A DNA stretch of 64,000 nt from Heliopora coerulea (Eukaryota > Cnidaria > Anthozoa > Scleralcyonacea > Helioporidae), in assembly GCA_030142905.1 (NCBI GenBank), contig JASJOG010000065.1, positions 372,001 to 436,000 of the forward strand. Direction: 5' to 3'. Positions 25,101-37,100 of the stretch are shown here, in pieces. The notes beneath the pieces are model-generated. The model was not told the DNA's origin, searched no databases, and saw only the letters and a list, made by a program, of their open reading frames with translations. The first letter of the stretch is position 1, and each line of letters starts with the position of its first letter. The position numbers and the translations under genes are program-made.

Positions 25101-28100
25101 GTTTCGCAAATGTCCTCCATTCTATGAACTAGTCGTTTGTTTCGGTCATAAGGCGCAAATTATGTCGGTCGAGAACCAGTCTCAAGACTGAATGTATTCA
25201 TCTGTCGCTTCACAACGGAAAGCATCAGAAAAACGACTTTTGAAAAGAGCAAACATTGTATATTTGCTTGATCTTTCAGTGTTCATCTAACTTACATGAG
25301 TCCATAGGTTGTACCCGTCACAGCGCAGAACTGAAAAGCCCAAAATTTGCCACAGACTAGGAGCTGACAACATTTGTGACGGGGTCAGCTTTTGCCGCTC
25401 TTTTTGTAAAGTGCTTTTTTAGAACAAATAATGTTAACCAGCCGCATCCGAACAAGTCTCTTTCGCCCAAACGTTGGTGCATTGAATTAATTCCGATTCG
25501 GTCGATGCAGACTACGAATTGAACATGAAGAGTTCATGGAATATAAGAAGGAATAAACAATCCTTTTGGCACATATACCTGGGATACTGATTTCTTGACA
25601 GAGAATTCTCTTTCTTCAAACTTCGCAATTTCTTTAATCAGTTCCCTGTAAAATTTAAACACAGCAATAAATGGATGATACGTATATATATACAACACCA
25701 AGGGAGGGATTCTCGCTTGCCACAATCTGAAACAGATAAAAATATTCTATCCTCGACGTTTCGAGCAAAGGATCCCTCCCTTGGTGTTGTGTTGTTGCGC
25801 CGCTGCCAACGCTGGACCAGCCTTGTTGATAATATATATATATATATATATATGTATATACAAATACGCCTAAATTTCAGCTTCATTAAGCAGTGTCCGA
25901 GCTAGGCCCAACCGGAAGGGCGCTGCGCCCTTCCACTTTCACGACTGTGCTATCGTTTTGGTGAGCGCCCTGTCATTTTCTCTCGTCACCCTTTTATTTC
26001 CATTACCATTTTCATACGGTCAGCGGCGTACCAATGCGCTATTATGGTTGCGCATCGTAATGAACTGTCTTGTCTGGATCGCTGAAACATGTGTAGTATG
26101 TTTACCTGCGGTACTCGAATGAAAACATTGATCGAAGGCTGATATTTCATGTTCAATACTGTTGAAGTCATTTTTAACAGTGGCAGTGTCTTTGAGAGCA
26201 AAAGTCCGGTATATTGGGCAAATGTACCAGTTTGAACTGTACCGAGACCATGAGTTCGGGTGGAAAATGAATGCCTCGCTTGGCCGAGTATCCGTATTAT
26301 TAAAATGGGTTACCTAGTCATCAATTTCACCCGGTACGGGAGTCTGAGATTGTATTGTGCTGAGAATGTTCAAGTTGTATGAACTGACTGATAATGAATG
26401 AAAATCGGATTTATTTCAGAACAAGAAGCGTGAGATGAAAAAAAATGAAGAACGTATTGAATCACAGAAGGGTGGTGTCGATCTTTATAAGTTGGACATG
26501 TATTCACCAGCATTTTTAAATTTTATTACAACTATTCGAGTTCAGTTCAACAAAATTCCCTCAAGGTTTACCCTTTTTTCATTCTCCCTTCGAATTGGTT
26601 AAACGCCCTATTTCAGACAAATATTGTGAAACTTTTTGGTAAAGTAAATTTTCCAGGGGCTGTCAAATACCTTTGAGATATCTATACAGTATACTTAATT
26701 AAGGACCTTGGAAGCTTCAGTGGAAGAGACGTTCAAGAAGTCGTTACATGAAGTTTGTAATGGGCTGTTTACAAGGGCGATTCTCCTTGCGACTTTTCTC
26801 ATCCTGAAGCATACGATTGAGGAAACAACTCACCAAAGTATGGTACAATATAGCTTTGGACAAATGATCCGCAAGTCAATCTACTTGATCACATTTGTCA
26901 GGATGCTAAAAATCGTACCAAACGTCGCCCGTGTAAACAAACCATAAAGAGTCATCCTCAGAGATACATGAACAGAAATCTTCTCATGATAATCTGATAC
27001 TGCCGAAGTCAACTGAAAAATGTTGACTCTAGCCAGATTTAAACCCATACCTTCGAGATACCGACCCGCCGCTCCACCTGTTGAGTTATCGAGTCCACAG
27101 GGACTGGAGGCGAGTTTCTATCCAACTTAAGTGCACGAGATATTCTCGCGAGAACTTAACGTTTATCCACGAGAGGATGTGCAGTGTTTCATCCTGAGTC
27201 GAGCTCGAAATTGGATACATGAAGCCGCATTTAGCAAGCCACACACAAGTTGCGCGGTCTATTACAGTTAATTAGTCGATTAGGAAGGACGACATGATGA
27301 GAAATGTATGATTTGTGAGTCGATAACACTGTAATCAATGCCACATGGCAATGTGAAGAAAAGTGAAAGCATATTTAAGGAAAGAGAAAGCACAGAGAAT
27401 AACCGCCTTTGAGTTTCTTCTGTTCCCTTACTTTATATTTACATTCTTTGCCTTGGCCATTTAGAAAACTTGAAAACGATAAAGCTTGAGTCGCCGAGTC
27501 TCGAGGGCCTGCTCGATCCAGGTGAACGTTGGCCAAAATAGACGATTGTGCACGGCAAGCAATTAAGTTCGACGCAATAAGTTCGACGTCTGAAGCCAAA
27601 GTCGAAAACGATCGAACTTTGTCGAATTTAATAATGATTAGGTTCGGCACATGATAAGTTCGACATTTGAAGCAGGCCTCATACGATTGGTAAATAGGTT
27701 TTTTTTAAAGATTTAAGACGAAGTATTCAAGATTTCAGCAACCAACGATCATACAAGAACCTAATTTTTCCAGCAGTGATGCAAAAAGCTCGTCTAGAAT
27801 TTCACGTATATATAAAAACTGTTAACTATCATACGTTTCGTTGACGTATTTCTTTAATATATACATAAATATTTACAAGAGATTTAACTGTAATTTTTGT
27901 CTCTGGCAAGAGTCACTCCTCTGAGAACAAAATATCAAGAAGATTACAAAGAGATCTTGCCCGTAATAAACTGTCAATCAAGTTAACACCAACAGTGTGT
28001 TTCCGGTATGTCAACGAATCACACAAGCCTCTACATTAATGAGTGAGTTGTAAATTATGCTTTTATAGTGATTTTCAACAAAAGCAGTGGTCGATTTAAC

Positions 28101-31100
28101 GGCAAGCACGTTTAATTAGAGTCAAAACCATAGTAACTTCTGTCCTGCCACAAGAAAGTACGACAGACCGTCCAACCTAAGGACCTTACCGAGAACATTT
28201 TGAAATCTTGATGTCCTGAAACACGATTTCTAGCAATGCCAGAGGATAACTTCTATACTGAGCGCTTGTTTTTTATGAAAAATGCTACTGCGATGAAAGA
28301 CAAAGTATCCCAATTCCTCAGACTGAGATATATTCATCGAGACGGAGTTCGAGAAATCGGATTTTACCGACTTATTAAACAGCAACCATTTTAATTTATG
28401 TCCTGTTCTTTTCGTCCACTTTTCTACCACTGGCACCATCTTTTTAACCCGGCCTCTAATTAGAATTTGACTAAAATATGTTCCTAGGCTTGTTTACCCT
28501 TGAAGCAGATGTCAAATTTGGGATTTTTCCAATCCCGACAGCATATCAGTCGGGATTTGGGATTTTCAAGCAAAATCGGAATGGTTCAACAGCCTGGTAC
28601 GAATTTTTATAGTTGGAAAATTTTTAACAGAGAATTTGTCGAGCAAACAGAAATGCCTGCGTTGTCACCTGTTCCCTTGACAACTTCAGAGTAGCGGCCC
28701 TGTATGCTCGCCCTTGAGAAAGCTTGTGCAGCGCTACGCCTTAAATTACTCCTAGAAAACTCTTAGCGGGGCTGCCATGCCATGCTGATGCCTTGTCAAC
28801 GATCCTTACAGCAGGAATGTGCCACGATATGAAAAAGTTCCTTTCAGTTGGCCAAAATGCCCTTATATATGTCAATCGTAGGTACTGCTGGGTGCCCTTT
28901 TAGATCCTGGAGGAAACGCTGAAAACTGCGCGAGAATTCGACCATCCAAAAGATCAACTGTCGACTAGTTTTCCAAAATCCATACGTGTAATTTCTGTAC
29001 AATGTTTTACTGGAAATGAAAATCCGAACAAGGTGAATAACGGTCAATATTTACCAAGTTATTAGGGTTCTTATTAATAGCTGGTAACCAGTTATTTTTA
29101 CCGGCTATGTAAGCAAATGTTACCGGCTATTTTCGGGCATCACTTACCGAAATTACTCACCCAACGTCTTATGTTTAAAATCTATCGTTTTTCAGAGGAG
29201 TTTTACCTCCTTTAAATTATTCCTTTTCTCGAGTGTTGTGAAGACGTGTATCTGACCTTATTGCTTTGAAAATGCTTCATGTGATGAAGAAATGAAGTAA
29301 TGATTTTGCCGACAATTATTTAGAATAAAAATGGTAATGCTTCTTTTAAGAAGTACTTGTGAAAGAGTGGGCTGGGACGAGTCCGAAAACCCTTTGGATT
29401 GCTGAAAACCCAGGAGCTCTCAGGGTTTCGCCCAACGCCGGACCCACACATCCCGGCATAGGGAAATGTTACCTACATGCAGTAACCCGCGATTGTCAGC
29501 TTTTTGCTGCCTTTGAAGAAACGTAACAAGAACCCTGAACTAATGAAACTTTCTGGAAAAATTCTGTCATTTCAGGTGACGCTAAGTTTATTATACAACA
29601 AATATAAAATGAATTGAATACGATAATTGTCTTGATGAATGAAATCACTATGGTATAACTATCTTAATCAACGAGATCACCATTCTTAGATTACCAGAAA
29701 TGCATTACAGAATGCATTCATTCCTACAGTGGCCTTTTAGAATTTTGTTCTTTCCAATACCAGTTGATTTTCTTTAGCAGAGGAAGACATTCAGGGATTA
29801 ATGGGAGATTAATACAAGAAAGTCACCATAGTGTGGAATAAATGACTGAAACCACACAGAGAAATAAAAGTTAACATAAAGAATTACCTATTTTCAAGCT
29901 CCGAGATATCGGCTTGTAAATTCAAATACCATTTCTCAGCTTGAGAGAAGACCTGCCTCAAAAGCAGCACATTAGTGTGTGCAGTGTTGATCAGTTCAGA
30001 TTCAACCTCTCCTCGGACGACAGTTTGCAGACCATCAAGCATATCGATTACTTCTTCAACTGTATAGGTATTTTCCACAAAACTAAAACAAAAAGCCACA
30101 ATCAAACATGAGATGGACGCAACATGGAGAATGCATTGTGCTGTACTGCATTGTTTTAAACTGTACCGTACCCCACACACGCCTTTTCGTGAGCAAAAGG
30201 GCGTGCGTGTGGTGATTCGCACGCGCAAATCAACTTGCGCGTGTGAATCGTACGGATGTTTAAATTGATCCGTTATGACTTGGAAATACCATGAAAACAA
30301 ATCATTTTACCTCATTCATCATGTTACTAAGGTTATTGTCTGCACTTTAGCAGTCAATCAAAACACACTTACCGTAAAACAACAGCAAAGGAAAAATTTA
30401 CAAACAATGCTATTTTTTCAAACGGTTCATCTTTATGTTAATCACCTTCTTTGCTTTCCGCTTCAAAAGGATCGTGATTACAATCGTGAAAAATATCAGA
30501 ACCTTCAGAATATTCTCAACGCATTGATTGCTGCTTTCTTCTAAACCCAATAGTACTGTGCCAAACTTAATATAATTTCGTTGAGCACTTTGGTCGAGTC
30601 CTATCTTGCGGCAGATAATATTGCTCAGAAATGATTGGCCAAACTTATAATAGCGTTGTTCCTATAGTTCTTTTCATCTGTCCAGTTTTTTGGGTCAAAA
30701 AAAAAAAAATCACCATCGCTTATGCGCTGTCCTCAGCATCTCCGATTCGGTGGTTTAAAAGCCTGAACAGATTAGCTTTTGCGCTTTTTTACGCATCACT
30801 AGTTTTCAACCTGTTGTGGTTGTTCAGACTACGCATCTTTTCAAAACTGATGCAAACTAATCACCCGTGAGCAGAAATTTTTCATGATAATCTGACACTG
30901 CCGAAGTCAACTAAAAAATGTTAACTCGAGCGGGATTTGAACTCCCACCTTCGGGACTCGATAGTTCAAAAGGGAGAGCGGGGGACCGGTGTCCCGAAGA
31001 TGTGAGTTCAAATCCCGCTCGGGTCAACATTTTTCAGTTCATTTCGGCAGCGTCAGATTATCACGAAAAATATCTGCTAATGTGTATCTCTGAGGATGAT

Positions 31101-34100
31101 TCTGAAATAAAAACTAATCTCCCGTGTTTGGCTGCTTTTAACCCTTCCCCTTCCTTCAAAATATCCTATGAGAGGGAAAACATCCCTTCATTTTACTGTC
31201 AGCCTAAAACGCTCAAACGAGCTATAGATAGCTATTAAAAACTTCGTCATTGGTGCCAACGGAGATCACTAGCTCCAACAAAGGAAGTGTAATTGTCAGT
31301 TTCACCTCATAGGCAAGGGGACCAAGAAGACATGAAGATGACCTTTCACGCGTGCGACAAATAGCACGCTCAGTTTGGTTTGCGCGTGTGCCAACGCGTG
31401 CGCGTGCGATCACATGCGTCAAACGAAAAGGACTGCATACAGAACAGCTCCACACTGCACTGTGCTGTATTGTTCTTTATAACATAAAATGTATCCCACA
31501 CATGCTTTAATTGGACTAGCCTCATTCCATCTCAGACTACAGAGACGCACTGACGTCATTTTCATCTTGCATTAGAGTACAGAGATATGGATGACAACAC
31601 GAAAACTCAAAACAACCGTGGTTATTTTCCAAAACCAATAGAAAATAGCTTTTGTGTCTGTACACTGTGACAGAAATATTCATGCCACATGAATTTACAC
31701 CGGAAAAATACCAGAAAACACGCAGCTATACCTCACGTTTTCATTACCATGGGCATTTTTCTGGCTGAAATAGCACCATTTATGTTTCTATCACAGCACA
31801 GGGATACTCAAACTATTTTCTATTTGTTAAGTACTGGGCTGAACTGTATTTCATCACATAGTACTGCACGGAATTATCCAGAATTCAAAGATGGTGCACA
31901 CTTAAAAATGATGAGGCTAATACAGCTCTACTGAGGAAAGGGCAGGAGCATGTTCCCTCCTGACAAATTTTTAATCCTAGGCATCAAATCTTGCATCCTG
32001 AGAGCAACTAAGGGCATATTTGTATAAAAAGACATTTAAATGCTGCTACTGTATTGCAGCACTCTTGTGACAAAGACATGGCCAGAAACTCACTTCTGTC
32101 ATAATGAATTTCACTTAATAAGTCCTGCAATCAACTGTAAAATCAACAGATGACCATGCAAAATCTATTTTATCATGACTTCTTCAAACAAAAAATAATA
32201 AAGTAATTAATTAGTCAATTAATAAATTGGGGAATGCTAGTCAAGGTGGCTACCTCATCTGCCTTATACTGGCAAAAGACATGGTATTGGTACAGTTAGT
32301 ATTGCAATGCAGCTTGCATTACCCTGTATTATATACCTGTAGTTATATTCATTTGCATTCCATTGTACTTCACAGCATGTAACTGCATTGTGTATTGTAC
32401 TTACTGTGTTGCATTGTAATATAGTATATTATATGTACATAAGAGTGTTGATATTGAAACAAGAAGTTTGTTGAAAAACATGGTGGTAGCTGAGTCTTTG
32501 ACTAACACCAACATGTTTTCATATCTGATTAAACATTCTTTTTTTATATGTACAGGGTGTATGCTGCAGCAAAAAGAATCTACATTTATGGAGAAAGTCA
32601 GGATCAGTTCAAAGTTGTTGATATATGTTACCAGTAGTTCTGATTAACTGAGATCACATCTCCAAACTAACATCTTAGCATTTACCAGTAGTTTTTTTCT
32701 GTTTTATTCATGAATGAATGAATGAATAAATAATAATATTTAATCAGGAAGCTTTTTCATAATAAATGATTTTCAAAAAGGACCTGAGTTAATATATTAC
32801 AAAACACATACAAACCTAAGTATATAAAATTGAAAAAGAAATAAAAATAAATAGAAGCTAAAAACTAAGAGTGCTGTAAAATATTCAGCATTATAATTTT
32901 AAAAAGTTTAATATTTGTCGTAGTTCTAATATCTATGTCAAGACTGTTCCAGTTGTCCACTGCTTGATAGCACATTCTCTGCTTACCCCAATTACGTGTA
33001 ACATGGGGTAATCTCACCTTATCTTTATTTCTCATGTTGTAACCATGCACGTCTCCTACTGTTAATAAATCAATAGAGTGATGTGTGTAACCATTTACAC
33101 ATTTATATATAAATAGACATCTATGGTAAAATCTTCTTTGTTCTAATATAATCCATTTTAATGAATCAAGTGCTTCAGAGGTGGATGAATATAATGGTCT
33201 ATCCAGAATAATCTTAGCAGCCTTATTTTGTAATATCTGCAAGTTATTCATTAGTGTGGTATTGTTTTTATCTCCCCATACAATATCCGCATAATCAAAC
33301 AAAGGGAGAACTAAACCATTATAAAATAAAACTTGTGCTTTAAAGGGTAACATGTGCTTGATTCTTCTTAAAAGCCCTAGCCTTTGATTAATTTTGGACG
33401 TTAAGTAATCTATATGATTTGACCATGTAAGATCATTGGATAAAAACACCCCTAAATATTTAAAACTATTTACATTACTAATTTTATGATTAAAAATAGA
33501 TACAGACAACGTCCTTATATTTCCAAGCATGCGACTGCTGCCAATTAACATACATTCAGTTTTTTCAAGATTTAGAGTTAACCTGTTATCGTTCAACCAC
33601 ATGGCAACAGTTAAAAGATCATCATTCAATTCTTTTTCCAATTCTTGGAGATTTGAGTTATAACAGTAAATTACCACATCATCAGCATAAAGTAGCATTT
33701 TGGAATTTGTAACCGTAGTTGGCAAGTCATCAATATAAATGATAAATAATAGTGGACCCAAGATGCTACCTTGGGGCATGCCAACAGTAATTGGAAGAGC
33801 ATCTGAAATTTCGTTATCATAAGAAGTTCGTTGTTTTCTATTGCTGAGATATGACTGGAACCACTGGATAGTAGATGGAGAAATACCAAGCTTTGACAAT
33901 TTGTCAAGCAATATGCCGTGGTTTACAGTATCAAACGCTTTATGTAAGTCCAGAAATACTGCACCACAGAACTTCCCCTTTTCCATGTTGTGTAGAATTT
34001 CATCCATGAAATTAGATAAAGCAGTTTCTGTCAAACGCTTTTGCCTGAAACCATATTGCATGTTAGAGAGTAAATTATATGAGTTCAGATATTCATACAG

Positions 34101-37100
34101 TTGTAAGTACACAGCTTTTTCCAAGATCTTACTAAGGGTAGGCAATATTGAAATCAGCCGATAATTTGTCGGATCTGTTCTCTCTCCAGAATTCATTTGA
34201 TCGAATTGACAGATTTAACAATTTAGTAATTGAGGGACATATTGAATGGGCAGCACATTTCAGCAATCTTGCACTGATTTTATCTAGACCAATCGCTTTA
34301 TTTGTTTTAAGAGAAAGTAGTTGTTGAAGCACTGTTGATTCATCCAGTTTAAGCAAATGAAATGAGTTATCTGGCAGATCTGTCACAATCTCATTTGAAA
34401 TATTAGTAGGTGTTATTTTGTCTGCAAGGATTTTTCCAATGGACACAAAATACAAATTAAAAGCTGAAGCAATGGACGTTGAAGTAGAGTACTGAACACC
34501 ATCTGAAATAATACATTGTGGATTTGAGGTTTTCACACCACAACTGGCAGCTTCGTGTACCGCCTTCCAAATTTTCTTTGAATCACCTTTTGCCTCTTCA
34601 ATTGCATTACAATACTAGTTTGATTTTGTAATTTTTATTTCTCGAGTGATGTAATTCCTCAGTTTTCTGTACATTTTCCAGTGACTAATTGAGTTAGTTT
34701 TAATGGCTTTCCAGTGATGGTAATCATGGTCTCACATTGCTTCACTAATTTTGTTATTCATCCATGGTGATGGTATTCCCTTCACACGGCGTTTCTTTAT
34801 TGGTGCATGCTTATCTGCAATCTCAGAGAATAGGCAATTCCAGGTGTGTAGAGCATCATCAATGTTTTCCTCGATGTCAAGAATACTCCATGGAACGTTA
34901 TTAAGATCTCTATTAAATGAATTGACATCGAAATGTTTGTAGGAGCGGTATTCCATTGTTCTCGGTTTTGCCTTTGGGACACCAACTTTCAGTATACAAA
35001 AGATTAAATAGTGGTCACTTAGTGAGATTGAGATGACTCCAGAGTCAACAAGACGATGCTCATTATATACAAAAACCACATCAATTAATGACCGAGCGGT
35101 GTCCATTACTCAAGTAGGCTCTTTTATCAGTTGTGTTAGGTCCATTGTGTGCATAAAATTTAAAAGCTTTTGTTTTTCACTTGAACCAGCTTTCGAATTT
35201 GATAGCATGTTTACATTAAGATCACCCAAAAACACCAAATCAGATTTTTCTAAGTCCAAGGCAGGCATGCAGCTCTGTAAGTCAGAAAGAAAGTCATCAA
35301 AGTTTTTATCCAGGGCTCTATAGGCACTACAAATTATTGTTGGTTTACACTTTGCCCGAGTAAGTTCAATCCATAAGCATTTGCTTTGGCCAACATCTAT
35401 ATTGTATTGGACATGAAAAGGCAAACCAACTCAAACAAAAATAGCCACTCCACCATAACCTTTCTTTGCTCCAATTCTGTCCTTTCTGACACAAACAAAT
35501 CCAGGCAGTGATATTTCAAAGTCTTGTATGGATTCGTCTAACCAGGTTTCAGATAACGTTAGTATATCAATCATATTACTGTCCAATCCTTCCAAGTGCA
35601 ACGAATCAGATTTATGTCGAAGACTCTGAATGTTTAAATGGGCTATCTTTAGTCCTCGTATGGATTTTAAATCATCCAAACTTACAAAACCAGGGTTAAC
35701 TTCAACATCGCCAGAAAGAGCTATTAATACCAATGCGAGAGACCCATGTTGTATCAGCTAGCAAAACATATAGCCTTTTTCATATCCGTTTAATGCATCT
35801 CCCCCAGTCGACTGTTTATTTCGAGAAGAGAAGTTAGCCATTTCAACTCTAGTATTCGATTGTGAAACATAATATACATCACTATCCGTAAAGATGGTGC
35901 TATGCCAAATAGCAGTATAATTTGAATTGTTAAAAATCAAAAAAATACAGAGAATGAGACAAATATTTCTAGACGTAGTTGAGGCACATCCGCCCACCAT
36001 ATTGGAGTATTATTCATATATTTTAAAGTACAGTATGCAATGACACACTGCACTGCACAGTGTCTTGTATCATGCTTACATGTATAGCTAGGTATCAAAA
36101 ATATGCATGATAATAAAAATGCACATACATGTACTGGTAACTTATGTCACATATATAAGCTTAGTTCTGCAGAAACAAGCCAGCAGTTTTCTACTGTACT
36201 ATGTCCAATATTAACTCCCCTAAGCAGTGAACTTGACATCAATAAAAAGTACATTTCACAATAAGATTCCATGAAATGGAGCTCTTATTGTGGTTTATCT
36301 TTCTAGCACTGAAATCCAAATTAACTCACCGGCTATCCTTAAACTCTTTAAAAGAGGCTTCAATAGAGTGCAGGCATTGTCCACGATTGTAACGTGCAAA
36401 CCTCAAATATTTTATAATTGTATCTTGATGGTGATCATTTATCCCAATATCTGTCTATTAATAAAAAAAGAATCACAAATGTAAGCATGGCATGCAACAC
36501 AGACACATACTGTAAGTTCTCATATTCATTACTTACTACCAGTAACTGATTGGAAAGCTTTTAGTACAGACATGGTGTTATCCCGAGGACTTTTTCATAG
36601 AAAGTGATAATATAAGACTTTTAGTGCTTTCAGTAAGGTTGATGGTCTGGTGGCATGCCTGAAAGATTCAAATGGCATGCCCAAAAGATTCTATGCAGCA
36701 CTGTGGTGCATGCAAGTGTGGTGCATGCAACTGTGATCCCACTATAAAGTCAAGCTTATACAATCAATTACATCATACTAATCTATCAAACAATTGCTGT
36801 TCTACAAAATAAAAGAGGAATGGACATGTAATATAAGAAATGATTACTGCATATTTTTAGCAATCAAACTTCATAATATTGTATTATCATATTATTAAAT
36901 AAAAAATAAAAAACCTGAACCTTACTAAATGCATCACCTGAATCTCTTGAATGTTTGCTCATTCTGTATTTCTGGATCTACTTCTCATGTTTTCACATGA
37001 ATGCCAATCAAACACTTTATATACATTTTGTGTCAGAGAGAAAGTAATAAATTAGAACTGATTCAAATCTTGAGAGTTTTATCTTCACAATATTTACTTG

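Larger units (their letters stand above)
32712..36000 (-). mobile_element. CR1/L2-like non-LTR retrotransposon (LINE), multiply stopped
   Basis: On the minus strand: an N-terminal hydrophobic segment from ATG at 36000, a SGDVEVNPGF motif typical of CR1/L2-group cnidarian LINEs, an AP endonuclease (HLNIQSLRHKSD, LSETWL, FLGDLNVN, LSDHYLIF), then a reverse transcriptase. The 3' end runs into (ATTC)n at 32712-32735, the simple-repeat tail common in this group. The frame is interrupted by at least five stops and one frameshift. It lies in LZTFL1 intron 2, same strand as the gene. Confidence 0.9.

Noticed and set aside
31689..31934. 81-codon ORF with a membrane-like segment
   Set aside because: It lies inside interspersed repeat R3 and is not conserved in the other copy.
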